From assembly GCA_022511515.1 (NCBI GenBank), contig JAFLRP010000129.1, positions 1 to 64,000 on the forward strand: a stretch of DNA of 64,000 bases, written 5' to 3'. The notes under the pieces are model-generated. The model saw nothing but the letters and a program-made list of their open reading frames with translations, searched no databases and was not told the DNA's origin. The stretch is from Acutalibacter sp. GTDB lineage: Bacteria > Bacillota > Clostridia > Oscillospirales > Acutalibacteraceae. This document shows positions 8,442-16,503 of the stretch, piece after piece. Numbering within the stretch: the first letter of the stretch is position 1; each line of letters opens with the position of its first letter. A program made the translations under genes and the position numbers.

Positions 8442-10745
8442 TTACTGACCTCTCAGCTCCGTTCTTCTGATCTTGCCGCTGATGGTCTTGGGCAGGTCGT
8501 CCCGGAATTCCACGATGCGGGGGTACTTGTAGGGGGCGGTGTGCTTTTTCACATAGCCCTGAATTTCCTTGACCAGATCGTCGCTCTTTTCCGTGCCCTT
8601 TGTCAGCACCACAAAGGCCTTGACCACCTGTCCCCGGATGGGATCGGGGGCGGCGGTGACGGCGCATTCCAGCACATAGGGCAGCTCCATGATGACGCTT
8701 TCGATTTCAAAGGGCCCGATGCGGTAGCCGGAGGATTTGATCACGTCATCGGTACGTCCCACATACCAGAAATAGCCGTCCTCGTCTCGCCAGGCGGTAT
8801 CGCCCGTGTGGTACATGCCGTCGTGCCAGGCTTCTTTTGTCAATTCTTCGTTCCGATAATAGCCCTTGAAAAGCCCGCAGGGCGTGTGTTTGTCGGTGCG
8901 GATGACAATTTCTCCGGTTTCGCCCACCGGGGCGGGAGTACCGTCAGGCAGGACGATATCCACGTCGAACAGGGGATTGGGCACGCCCATAGAGCCGGGC
9001 TTGGGCACGGTGCCGATGGGATTGTAAATGGCCAGGGTGGTCTCCGTCTGGCCGAAGCCCTCCATGAGAGACAGCCCCGTGGCCCGCTTCCACTGCTCGT
9101 AGACTTCCGGATTCAGCGCTTCTCCGGCGGTGGTGGAATACTCGATGGAGGACAGGTCGTATTTGCTCAAATCCTCTTTAATAAAGAAGCGGTACATGGT
9201 GGGCGGGGCGCAGAAGGTGGTGATGTTGTACTTCGCGAACATGGGCAGGATATCGTGGGCGTCAAACTTGTCAAAGTCATAGGTAAAGATGGCGGCCTCG
9301 CACATCCATTGGCCGTAATATTTGCCCCACATGGCCTTGCCCCAGCCGGTGTCGGAAATGGTGAAATGCAGTCCCTCCGGGTTTACATTGTGCCAGCACT
9401 TGGCGGTGGTGTAGTGGCCCAGAGCGTATTTGTAGCTGTGCTCGGCGATCTTGGGATAGCCCGTAGTGCCGGAGGTGAAATACATCAGCATGGTGTCGTT
9501 GCCGCAGGGAGAATTTTCTGTTCTCTCGTACACGTCGGAGAAAGCTTCCACTTCCTTGTCGAAGTCGTGCCAGCCTAACCGGTTCTCCCCCACCATGATC
9601 TTAATTGCCAAGGTGTCGCTGTCCTTGGCGGCACGGTCGGCTTCGTCGGCAGTCTGCCCGTCGGCAGTGCAGAAAATGGCCTTGACCCCAGCCGCCTTGT
9701 AGCGGTACTCAAAATCGTGCTCCATCAGCAGATTGGTGGCGGGGATGATCACCGCGCCGATCTTGTGCAGCGCAGTGATGACGTACCAGAATTGGTAGTG
9801 GCGCTTCAGCACCACCATGACCTTATCTCCCTTTTTGATCCCCAGAGATTCCAGATAGTTAGCGGTCTTGTTGGACAGTCTTTTAATGTCGCCGAAGGTG
9901 AATCTGCGCTCGGTCTTGTCGGCGGAAACGTGGAGCATGGCAAGCCGGTCGGGCTCCCGCTCCGCCAGCTTATCCACGATGTCAAAGGCAAAATTGAATT
10001 TGTCTTCGTTTGGGAATTCGATGTGCTTCAATACTCCGTTTTGGTCCATCTCCATCTTCACAAAGGGAGTGGCCACGGTCTCTCTGTCCTGCCGGGCCAG
10101 CTTCTGATCGATGAGCTTTTGGAAGCGGTCCTGCTCCGGGGCAAATTCTTCCGCGCCCTTCAAAACCACGGCGTAAAGCTCACAGTCCTTGCCGCCGGTG
10201 GCGATCATGCCGTGGGGCGTGCTGGAATTATAGTAGATAGAATCGCCCTCGTGAAGCACTTCGATGTGCGAGCCCACCTGCATCTTCATGGAGCCTTTCA
10301 GCACGATATCAAATTCTTGTCCCACATGGGTGGAAAGCTTGATAGCCACATTCTGCTCCGCTTCGGAATAGGGCATAACTACATGGAAAGGCTCGGCGGT
10401 TTTGTTCTTAAAGAGCGGCGCCATGTTCAGATATTTGAAGCCCTGCCGCCGAGTGATGGGCAGACCCTCCCCTTTCCGGGACAGAGTGTAGCTGGACAGA
10501 GTGGGGCTCACGCCCTTGATCAGGTCGGTGGGATCGATGCCGAAGCGGCTGGCGCATTTGTAAATGAAGGTGAAGCTGAAATCCGCTTCGCCGCTTTCAC
10601 AGCGCAGGTATTCTTCCTTGGACACGCCGGTGCATTTGGCCATTTCCTCCTGAGACAGTCCCATAATCTCCCGCATGGTGCGGATGCGCTCCGCCACCTC
10701 GGAAAGCTGGGCTTTCAGATCGGTTTTTTCTACTGTGTTTGCCAT
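8442..10745 (-). CDS. XRE-cupin-AMP-dependent acyl-CoA ligase fusion
   Basis: A 767-residue three-part protein. Residues ~17-75 are an XRE-type helix-turn-helix (IRTMREIMGLSQEEMAKCTGV); ~120-200 a cupin_2 domain (FDIVLKGSMKMQVGS, STPHGM); ~250-767 a complete ANL adenylating enzyme with A3 MYFTSGTTGYPK (421-432), GFGQTETT, YHTGDTAWRDEDGYFWYVGR and the C-terminal PKTISGKIRRTEL lysine motif. HTH plus cupin is the usual layout of small-molecule-sensing repressors, so this may be an acyl-CoA synthetase that also senses its substrate or binds DNA (inference). The start at 10745 is set by AAGGGGG upstream; the frame continues to 10922 but runs through a T-box leader. The acid substrate is not predictable. 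Confidence 0.85.
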   Translation of the reverse strand: MANTVEKTDLKAQLSEVAERIRTMREIMGLSQEEMAKCTGVSKEEYLRCESGEADFSFTFIYKCASRFGIDPTDLIKGVSPTLSSYTLSRKGEGLPITRRQGFKYLNMAPLFKNKTAEPFHVVMPYSEAEQNVAIKLSTHVGQEFDIVLKGSMKMQVGSHIEVLHEGDSIYYNSSTPHGMIATGGKDCELYAVVLKGAEEFAPEQDRFQKLIDQKLARQDRETVATPFVKMEMDQNGVLKHIEFPNEDKFNFAFDIVDKLAEREPDRLAMLHVSADKTERRFTFGDIKRLSNKTANYLESLGIKKGDKVMVVLKRHYQFWYVITALHKIGAVIIPATNLLMEHDFEYRYKAAGVKAIFCTADGQTADEADRAAKDSDTLAIKIMVGENRLGWHDFDKEVEAFSDVYERTENSPCGNDTMLMYFTSGTTGYPKIAEHSYKYALGHYTTAKCWHNVNPEGLHFTISDTGWGKAMWGKYYGQWMCEAAIFTYDFDKFDAHDILPMFAKYNITTFCAPPTMYRFFIKEDLSKYDLSSIEYSTTAGEALNPEVYEQWKRATGLSLMEGFGQTETTLAIYNPIGTVPKPGSMGVPNPLFDVDIVLPDGTPAPVGETGEIVIRTDKHTPCGLFKGYYRNEELTKEAWHDGMYHTGDTAWRDEDGYFWYVGRTDDVIKSSGYRIGPFEIESVIMELPYVLECAVTAAPDPIRGQVVKAFVVLTKGTEKSDDLVKEIQGYVKKHTAPYKYPRIVEFRDDLPKTISGKIRRTELRGQ

Positions 10746-10792
10746 TGGGTGATTCCCCCTTGTGTAAAGTATTTGCCGGGTTCTGCGGGCAA

Positions 10793-11115
10793 GAAAAAAC
10801 GCCTCAAAGGATTTTGGAAAAAAGTCCTTTGAGACGGAACGGATTCCGCGGTACCACTCAAATTGCGCTTTCGCGCCCCTCTTCAGGCTCCGGCAAGCCC
10901 TATGCGTTAACGTGGCATACACGGGAGACGTCTACTGCCCGGGATTTTTGAAACCGCCGCGGGTTCGGGTCTCCGGCTCGGAAGGGATAGGCTGGGTCTT
11001 CTTTTTCTGAAAACCCGGAAACCGCCTTGCCGGCTCGCACCTGCCGCCGGCTCTCTGAAAAGGGAATGGCTTCCCGCCGTCTTCGTCACAGCCTTTCGGA
11101 TATTGCATTGAATAT
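10793..11115 (-). ncRNA. T-box riboswitch leader before the XRE-cupin-ligase gene
   Basis: Minus-strand leader with the T-box signature GAGTGGTACCGCGG (10859-10846), the stem I landmark AGAGAGCCGGCGGC with GGTGCGAGCCGG, and a terminator hairpin CTCAAAGGA / TCCTTTGAG (10803-10833) followed by a T run. Uncharged tRNA should favour readthrough into the gene at 10745. The base of stem I pairs GGCTG with CAGCC; the 3' side of the specifier loop reads GAAGACC before CAGCC, so GAC (Asp) or ACC (Thr) are candidates, but the loop is atypical and I do not assign the amino acid. Confidence 0.85.
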
Positions 11116-11122
11116 TGGGGTT

Positions 11123-11151
11123 ATTCTACACTACATTTTGCAAGTTGTCAA
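11123..11151 (-). promoter_or_regulatory. Promoter of the T-box leader
   Basis: Minus-strand TTGACA (11151-11146), 17-bp spacer, TAGAAT (11128-11123), placed just before the predicted 5' end of the T-box leader. Confidence 0.7.
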
Positions 11152-11240
11152 GCGCTAATTTGCAAAATTTCGATTATGCCTTTTTGACAGGACAGGACCC
11201 GTTTCGCGAAAAAGTTCACAAAACTCCTGCCTTTCCTGCA

Positions 11241-11269
11241 TTGACAACGTATGAACAAAAGGATAAACT
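11241..11269 (+). promoter_or_regulatory. Promoter of the MerR-family gene
   Basis: TTGACA (11241-11246), 17-bp spacer, TAAACT (11264-11269), 21 bases before the start codon. The spacer is the normal 17 bp, not the stretched 19-20 bp typical of MerR-activated promoters. Confidence 0.6.
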
Positions 11270-11290
11270 AAATGGCAGGAGGAAGTTTTT

Positions 11291-11650
11291 ATGCAATATA
11301 CAATCTCACAAATGGCGGAACTTTTTCATGTAAAGCCCCACACTCTGCGGTTTTACGAGCAGGAGGGCATCTTAAAGCCCGAGCGGACGGAAAGCGGCAT
11401 TCGGGTCTACTCCGAGGAGATGAAAACGCAGATGGAAATGGCCATGTGCTTGAAAAGCACCGGGATGTCTCTCAAGGATATCCGGCGGTATTTCGATTTG
11501 GTCAAGACGGGAGACAGCACGCTGGAGCAGAGATTGGAGATATTCCTGGAGCACAGACGGCATGTGCAGGAGGAAATCGAAGCCCTGCAAAAGAATCTTG
11601 CAAAAATTGAGCACAAAATCGAGTGGTGTCAAAACATGCTGGAAAAATAA
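11291..11650 (+). CDS. MerR-family transcriptional regulator
   Basis: A 119-residue regulator. The N-terminal winged helix is clear (YTISQMAELFHVKPHTLRFYE, then GIRVYSEE), followed by the dimerisation coiled coil (~75-115, EHRRHVQEEIEALQKNLAKIE). It ends soon after the coiled coil at EWCQNMLEK with one Cys, so there is no large effector domain; this resembles the AdhR/NmlR group that senses aldehydes or electrophiles through a Cys, but that is only a possibility. AGGAGG stands directly upstream. Its flanking genes are on other transcripts, so its target is unknown. A hairpin with stem GAAAACGGGCGGG / CCCGCCTGTTTTC at about 11660-11700 follows but has no clear T run. Confidence 0.85.
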   Translation: MQYTISQMAELFHVKPHTLRFYEQEGILKPERTESGIRVYSEEMKTQMEMAMCLKSTGMSLKDIRRYFDLVKTGDSTLEQRLEIFLEHRRHVQEEIEALQKNLAKIEHKIEWCQNMLEK

Positions 11651-11914
11651 AACACAGTCGTGAAAACGGGCGGGGGAATGGATTCTCCCGCCTGTTTTCG
11701 GGTAAAAATTCGGCGAAATTTCCAAAATTTTTTTACCACTCGGGCCAGTACCTGCCAAAAAAGGAAAAATGTGAACAGAAAGTGACAAATGTATTGATTT
11801 TCCTTATTGGAAAAGATATACTTATTTCATTCCCCTACTTTATTTTGCGGTCAACGATTTAGTCAACTGGAAGAAAGCCGGGGATAATTTTATTTCACTA
11901 GGAGTGTGAATGTT

Positions 11915-13348
11915 GTGGACAAGTTCTTCAAAATCACAGAACGTGGTTCCAATGTACGCACCGAAATCATCGCGGGTCTGACGACCTTCTTCGCGATGGC
12001 GTACATTGTGATCACCAACCCGAACCAGATCGTCAGCTTCAGCCATCTGGCCGAGGGCGCCGATCCCGCATTCCAGCAGATTTGGAACGCGGTCTATGTG
12101 GCCTCCCTGCTGGGTGCTATCGTGGGCACACTGCTGATGGCGCTTTACGCCAAAATGCCGTTTGCTCAGGCTTGCGGTATGGGCCTCAACTCGTTCTTTT
12201 TTGTATCGTTCATCCTGCCCCACGTGATTATGGGCGACGGCAGTGAGGGCCTGATTCAGGGCTATCAGTCCGGTCTGGTCATCATTCTGGTTTCCGGCTT
12301 GATCTTCCTAGTGCTGTCCCTTTCCGGTCTGCGCAGCAAGATTGCCAAGGCATTGCCTGACTGCCTGAAGAAAGCCATTCCCGCCGGTATCGGCCTGTTC
12401 ATCGCTTTCCTGGGCTTCCAGAACGCAGGCATTCTGCAGGCCAATCAGTACACCCTGCTGCAGTTTGTGGACATTCACGGCGCCATCGTGGGCGAGGGCA
12501 TCATGGCTATTATGCCTGCTCTGCTGGCTCTGCTGGGCTTCCTGGTCATCGCCATTCTGGAAAAGTACCATGTAAAGGGCTCTGTTCTGATCTCCATCGT
12601 GGCCATCACCATTCTGTATTACATTGTGACCGGCACGGCTCCTGCCTTTGATATGGGCCAGGTCGGCCAGACCTTTAAGGACTTTGGTTCCATCGGCATC
12701 ACCGGCGTATTTAAGGGCTCCTCCTGGGCTGACGCCTTCAGTGGTCCTGCCATTGGCGGTGTGTTCTCCGCCATTATGCTGATCGTCACCTTCTGCCTGG
12801 TGGATATGTTTGACACCATCGGCACCCTGTACGGCACTGCTTCTCAGGCCGATTTGCTGGACAAGGACGGCGACCCCGTCAACGTCAACGAGTGCATGGC
12901 CAGCGATTCCATCGCCACCGTGGCCGGTTCCGTATTCGGCACCTCCACCGTCACCACCTTTGTGGAGTCCGCTTCCGGCGTTGCCGCCGGCGGCCGCACC
13001 GGCCTGACCTCTCTGGTCGTGGCCATCTGCTTCGCTCTCTGCCTGTTCCTGAGCCCCCTGGCTTCTCTGGTTCCCTCCTGCGCCACCGCTCCCGCTCTGA
13101 TCTATGTGGGCGTGCTGATGCTCAAAGGCTTTGCCAAGGTGGATATGGATGACATGCGCAGCGCGGTTCCCGCTTTCCTGGCGCTCATCATGATGCCCCT
13201 GACCTACTCCATCTCCAACGGTATCGGCATCGGCGCTATCGCCTATGTGGTGATTACCCTCTGCACCGGCAAGTATAAGAAGCGCGACATTCCGGTCACT
13301 ATCATTGCGGCGCTGTTCATTCTGAAGTTCCTCGCCGTCTCCATGTAA
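11915..13348 (+). CDS. NCS2/AzgA-family purine permease
   Basis: A 477-residue polytopic membrane protein of the AzgA-like (COG2252) branch, which imports hypoxanthine, guanine or adenine by proton symport. It opens MDKFFKITERGSNVRTEI and has AGLTTFFAMAYIVITNP in the first membrane span, QACGMGLNSFF, the MFDTIGTL signature and TTFVESASGVAAGGRTGL. I place the start at GTG 11915, 10 bases after AGGAG; the frame's earlier GTG at 11906 is only one base from the ribosome site. I looked for a purine riboswitch in 11651-11914 and saw none. A strong terminator follows. Confidence 0.9.
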   Translation: MDKFFKITERGSNVRTEIIAGLTTFFAMAYIVITNPNQIVSFSHLAEGADPAFQQIWNAVYVASLLGAIVGTLLMALYAKMPFAQACGMGLNSFFFVSFILPHVIMGDGSEGLIQGYQSGLVIILVSGLIFLVLSLSGLRSKIAKALPDCLKKAIPAGIGLFIAFLGFQNAGILQANQYTLLQFVDIHGAIVGEGIMAIMPALLALLGFLVIAILEKYHVKGSVLISIVAITILYYIVTGTAPAFDMGQVGQTFKDFGSIGITGVFKGSSWADAFSGPAIGGVFSAIMLIVTFCLVDMFDTIGTLYGTASQADLLDKDGDPVNVNECMASDSIATVAGSVFGTSTVTTFVESASGVAAGGRTGLTSLVVAICFALCLFLSPLASLVPSCATAPALIYVGVLMLKGFAKVDMDDMRSAVPAFLALIMMPLTYSISNGIGIGAIAYVVITLCTGKYKKRDIPVTIIAALFILKFLAVSM

Positions 13349-13382
13349 TCGGTAGTCGGATTGTCTAAACTGTTTTAAGATT

Positions 13383-13424
13383 AAAACACGGTGTGTCCCA
13401 ATCGGGACACACCGTGTTTTCTTT
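13383..13424. terminator. Strong bidirectional terminator after the purine permease
   Basis: Perfect 17-bp stem (arms 13383-13399 and 13404-13420, AAAACACGGTGTGTCCC) with loop AATC, followed by CTTTT. Shared with the convergent gene ending at 13450. Confidence 0.92.
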
Positions 13425-13449
13425 TGCAAAACAATATGACTCCCGGCGG

Positions 13450-13992
13450 TCACCACTCCACTTCGATCACACAGCGATCCGCCCCCGTTTTGATGCTTTC
13501 CAGCAAGGTGACCTTTACGTCTGCCTGAAACACTTCATGGAAAATTCCCTCGGCATTCCCCAAGGTGCAGTAGCACCATGTTTTTGATAATTCCTGCGGC
13601 ACTCTTTTTACGCAGGCGCAATAGCATTCCGGGTAGCAAAACCGGATTTTACAGTCGGATATGTATTCCAGAGAAGCAAAGGTCTCTCCCTGATTAAAGG
13701 CATTCACAAATTCTTGGATACTATCTGACTTCTTCAAATATTTCAAGAGCTTTCCCGCAATGGATTTGCCGTCATTGCATCTGCATTCTTTTCTGATCCC
13801 AATGATCGTATCGGTATCAAAATGTTCTTCCAGATAGCCGCAAACAGCTTTCGCCCACTGATATTTCTTCTCAATATCGGCGCTCTTTGACAGCGGATAC
13901 TTTTCTTCAAATTCCCTTGCCGTATCAGCTCCAATATGCTTTTCCAGGCTATCGGCCAACCGAACGGAATGTGCATTATCGTTTTTTGTCAT
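13450..13992 (-). CDS. Cys-rich conserved hypothetical protein (possibly 4VR/DUF6144-like)
   Basis: A 180-residue protein starting at ATG 13992 behind AAGGAG; an upstream extension overlaps sir2 and is not used. It has CRCNDG, CYPECYCACVKR and WCYCTLGNAEGIFHEVF, then TLLESIKTGADRCVIEVEW. The end (Gly-rich turn, hydrophobic strand, G-x-x-x-C) resembles the small-ligand domain of 4-vinyl-reductase/hydrolase-type proteins; I am not certain of the family. Many Cys residues suggest metal or cluster binding. It is third in the xth-sir2 operon (10-base gap) and is visibly AT-richer than its neighbours, perhaps acquired. Confidence 0.6.
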   Translation of the reverse strand: MTKNDNAHSVRLADSLEKHIGADTAREFEEKYPLSKSADIEKKYQWAKAVCGYLEEHFDTDTIIGIRKECRCNDGKSIAGKLLKYLKKSDSIQEFVNAFNQGETFASLEYISDCKIRFCYPECYCACVKRVPQELSKTWCYCTLGNAEGIFHEVFQADVKVTLLESIKTGADRCVIEVEW

Positions 13993-14002
13993 TGTTTTCT
14001 CC

Positions 14003-14740
14003 TTACAGCCCTGTTGCTTCCGCCAAAACCTCAGACAAATCCTCCCGGAACACCAGATCGGCGTGGTCGTCGTAGGGTGTTTCGTCACGGTTCAGGAGCA
14101 CTAACTTGGCACTGCGAGAAAGGTAATTGACCAGCCCCGCCGCCGGGTAGACCACTAAAGACGTGCCGCCCACTAAGAGCAGGTCCGCCTGCTCCACATA
14201 TTCCACAGCCCGCACCAGGTTATTCTGGTCCAACTGCTCGCCGTACAGCACTACGTCCGGGCGGATTGTCCCGCCGCAGGTGCATTTGGGAACGCCTGCG
14301 CCCCCCAGCACAATGCTCATGTCGTAAGTCTTTCCGCAGGACAGGCAAAAATAGCGGTTTTCGTTGCCGTGGAGCTCGATCACATTCTTGCTGCCCGCCA
14401 TCTGGTGTAGCCCGTCAATGTTCTGGGTGATTACCGCGTCCAATTTTCCCTCTTGCTCTAACTTTGCCAGCGCGTAGTGGGCGGGGTTGGGCTTGGCGTC
14501 TGGGTACAGCATCACTCTGCGCATAAAGTCGTAGAATTCCGACCTGTGCTCCACGAAATACCGATGGGACAGCATTTCCTCGTAGGAAATGCCCTGCTGC
14601 TTTTCTCTGTATAGCCCGTAGGCGCTGCGGAAATCGGGAATGCCGCTGGCAGTGGAGACCCCCGCTCCGCCCAAAAACACCGTGTGCTTGCTTTCTCTCA
14701 GCCATTGTTTCAGAGTTTCCATGTTTTTGATTTCGCTCAT
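14003..14740 (-). CDS. cobB: NAD-dependent protein deacylase, Sir2 family
   Basis: A 245-residue sirtuin with all core motifs: FLGGAGVSTASGIPDFRS (NAD site, ~19-36), TQNIDGLHQMAG, the catalytic His in IELHGNENRYF and the zinc-binding pairs CLSC and CTCGG. It removes acetyl or other acyl groups from lysines using NAD. It is co-directional with xth (4-base gap upstream) and with the Cys-rich gene downstream, so the three probably share a transcript. No acetyltransferase or acyl-CoA synthetase partner sits in this operon. The assignment to the family is firm; the acyl preference is not visible. Confidence 0.93.
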   Translation of the reverse strand: MSEIKNMETLKQWLRESKHTVFLGGAGVSTASGIPDFRSAYGLYREKQQGISYEEMLSHRYFVEHRSEFYDFMRRVMLYPDAKPNPAHYALAKLEQEGKLDAVITQNIDGLHQMAGSKNVIELHGNENRYFCLSCGKTYDMSIVLGGAGVPKCTCGGTIRPDVVLYGEQLDQNNLVRAVEYVEQADLLLVGGTSLVVYPAAGLVNYLSRSAKLVLLNRDETPYDDHADLVFREDLSEVLAEATGL

Positions 14741-14744
14741 ACCT

Positions 14745-15503
14745 TTACTCCTTTATAATCAGCTCCACCGGGCAATGGTCGCTGCCCTGCACCTCAGCCA
14801 AGATCAGGCTGTCTATGAGCATTTCCTCCAAGCGCTCGTCCGCCAAAAAATAATCGATGCGCCACCCGGCGTTGTTCTCCCGGGCGTGATACATGTAGCT
14901 CCACCAGGAATAGGCTCCCTTCTGCTCCGGGTAGAAATGCCGGAAGGTATCGATAAACCCGCTGGCCAGCAGCTCGCTGAACTTGCCCCGCTCCTCGTAG
15001 GTGAATCCGGCGTTCCCAATGTTTGGCTTGGGATTTTTCAAGTCGATGGGGCGGTGAGCCACGTTCATATCCCCGCAGACGATAACGGGCTTCTTTTCCC
15101 GCAATTCCGTGAGATACGCCCGGAAGCTGTCCTCAAATTCCATGCGGAATGGGAGCCGTGTCAACTCCCGCTGGGCGTTGGGCGTGTAAACCGTCACTAA
15201 AATGAATTTCTCATACTCAGCGGCGATAACCCTGCCCTCGCCGTCGAATTCCTCCTGTCCAATCCCGTAGGTGACGGACAAGGGCTCTGTTTTGGAAAAC
15301 ACTGCCGTGCCGGAGTAACCCTTGCGGGTAATAGCGGAATTCCAGTATTCGTGGTAGCCGGGGAAATCAAAATCCGCCTGCTCCCGCTGCATTTTTGTCT
15401 CCTGCAGGCAGATGACATCCGGGGCTTCCGCCTGCAAAAATTCCCCGAATCCCTTGTTCATGCACGCCCGCAAACCGTTGACGTTCCAAGATACCAGCTT
15501 CAT
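14745..15503 (-). CDS. xth: Exodeoxyribonuclease III (AP endonuclease)
   Basis: A 252-residue enzyme from ATG 15503 (MKLVSWNVNGLRA); an ATG two codons earlier is only 2 bases from AGGGG and is less likely. The endonuclease/exonuclease/phosphatase motifs are complete: WNVNGLRA, LQETKMQ, GDMNVAH, a GWRIDYFL-type segment and the terminal GSDHCPVEL. It cuts DNA at abasic sites in base-excision repair. First gene of the xth-sir2-Cys-rich operon. Confidence 0.94.
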   Translation of the reverse strand: MKLVSWNVNGLRACMNKGFGEFLQAEAPDVICLQETKMQREQADFDFPGYHEYWNSAITRKGYSGTAVFSKTEPLSVTYGIGQEEFDGEGRVIAAEYEKFILVTVYTPNAQRELTRLPFRMEFEDSFRAYLTELREKKPVIVCGDMNVAHRPIDLKNPKPNIGNAGFTYEERGKFSELLASGFIDTFRHFYPEQKGAYSWWSYMYHARENNAGWRIDYFLADERLEEMLIDSLILAEVQGSDHCPVELIIKE

Positions 15504-15646
15504 TTGCATTTCCCCTTTTCAGTCGGTCTATAATTTTTTCTTAATTTTTTCCAAATATCGGGATTTTCCCCCCGAAATATGTTATACTTTGTTTGTACTT
15601 TATTCAGTCTTTCTGAATTTTAACTTGCGTATAAGGAGACAAAACC

Positions 15647-16174
15647 ATGAAAAATCCCATTGTGACTATTGAAACCACCCGCGGCACCATGAAGGCGGAG
15701 CTGTATCCCGACATTGCCCCCAACACCGTGAACAACTTCATTTCTCTGGTGAAGCAAGGCTTTTACGACGGCACCATCTTCCACCGCGTCATCCCCGGCT
15801 TTATGATCCAGGGCGGCGACCCGGAGGGCACCGGCATGGGCGGCCCGGGCTACGGCATCAAGGGTGAATTTGCCGGAAACGGCGTGAAGAACGATTTGAA
15901 GCACACCACCGGCGTGCTGTCCATGGCCCGTTCTATGCGTCCCAACAGCGCCGGGTCCCAGTTCTTCATCATGGTGGCCGACGCTCCCCATCTGGACGGT
16001 CAGTATGCCGCTTTCGGCAGACTGATCGAGGGGATTGAAGTAGCGCAGGCCATTGTCTCCGCAGACCGCGACCCCGCCGACCGTCCCTATGAGGATCAGA
16101 TCATGGAACGTATCACCGTGGAGACCTTCGGCGAGGAGTACCCCGAACCCGTGACCGGCCCAGAACACGGTTGA
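15647..16174 (+). CDS. Cyclophilin-type peptidyl-prolyl cis-trans isomerase
   Basis: A 175-residue single-domain cyclophilin without signal peptide, so cytoplasmic. Active-site segments are FHRVIPGFMIQGGDPEGTGMGGPGY (read as FHRVIPGFMIQGGD then TGMGGPGY), MARSMRPNSAGSQFFI and the HLDGQYAAFGR equivalent of the cyclophilin HLDGKHVVFG motif. AAGGAGA is 7-8 bases before the ATG. An extended -10 (TGTTATACT, 15580-15588) lies about 60 bases upstream. It assists proline isomerisation in protein folding. Monocistronic. Confidence 0.94.
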   Translation: MKNPIVTIETTRGTMKAELYPDIAPNTVNNFISLVKQGFYDGTIFHRVIPGFMIQGGDPEGTGMGGPGYGIKGEFAGNGVKNDLKHTTGVLSMARSMRPNSAGSQFFIMVADAPHLDGQYAAFGRLIEGIEVAQAIVSADRDPADRPYEDQIMERITVETFGEEYPEPVTGPEHG

Positions 16175-16185
16175 TTTTTTCTTCC

Positions 16186-16228
16186 GTGAAGATAGTTTCT
16201 CAAAATAATTACTGAACGGCCCGACCGC
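16186..16228 (+). repeat. 43-nt dispersed repeat, copy 1 (most diverged)
   Basis: Begins GTGAAGATAGTTTCTC and ends ACTGAACGGCCCGACCGC. It matches copies 2 (28573-28615) and 3 (38936-38978) at both ends, GTGAA..G.TTTC and ACTGA..CCCGAC, but needs small gaps in the middle. All three are intergenic. Confidence 0.5.
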
Positions 16229-16327
16229 TTCTTTTTACCGGGAAGAAAGTTTTATCGGGCAACAGCTACTCAACCCGATCGCGGCTTTCTGCTTGCCAAA
16301 CTTTTCTATATTATACTGCACTTTTCT

Positions 16328-16377
16328 CCCTGCTGTCCACTGTTTCGGAAAACGAAACGGACGGCAGGGGGCTTTTT
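16328..16377 (+). terminator. Hairpin terminator upstream of dinB
   Basis: Stem CCCTGCTGTCC...GTTTCG / CGAAACGGACGGCAGGG (one U-G pair, one 3-base bulge), loop GAAAA, followed by GCTTTTT. It probably ends transcription coming from the cyclophilin side. Between 16229 and 16327 I see no gene. Confidence 0.65.
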
Positions 16378-16428
16378 GTCTTCCAAAGTAAAAGAAAACA
16401 AAAAGATAAAAAATTCAAAAATTTCCTC

Positions 16429-16456
16429 TTGACATTGCGAACAGTTGTTCTATAAT
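16429..16456 (+). promoter_or_regulatory. dinB promoter with embedded LexA (SOS) box
   Basis: TTGACA (16429-16434), 16-bp spacer, TATAAT (16451-16456). Between them lies CGAACAGTTGTTCT (16438-16451), whose GAAC-N4-GTTC dyad fits the Bacillus-type SOS box CGAACRNRYGTTYC with two mismatches. A bound LexA would cover the spacer and block RNA polymerase, so dinB and the genes after it should be DNA-damage induced. Confidence 0.82.
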
Positions 16457-16503
16457 AGAAAACAGAAAAACGAACATACATTTGGTAATTGGAGGTGATC
16501 TTT

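Noticed and set aside
10746-10922. N-terminal extension of the XRE-cupin-ligase protein
   Set aside because: This in-frame stretch runs through the T-box and its terminator and has no ribosome site.
11651-11914. Purine riboswitch before the NCS2 permease
   Set aside because: Sought because such permeases often carry one, but the conserved loop sequences are not present.
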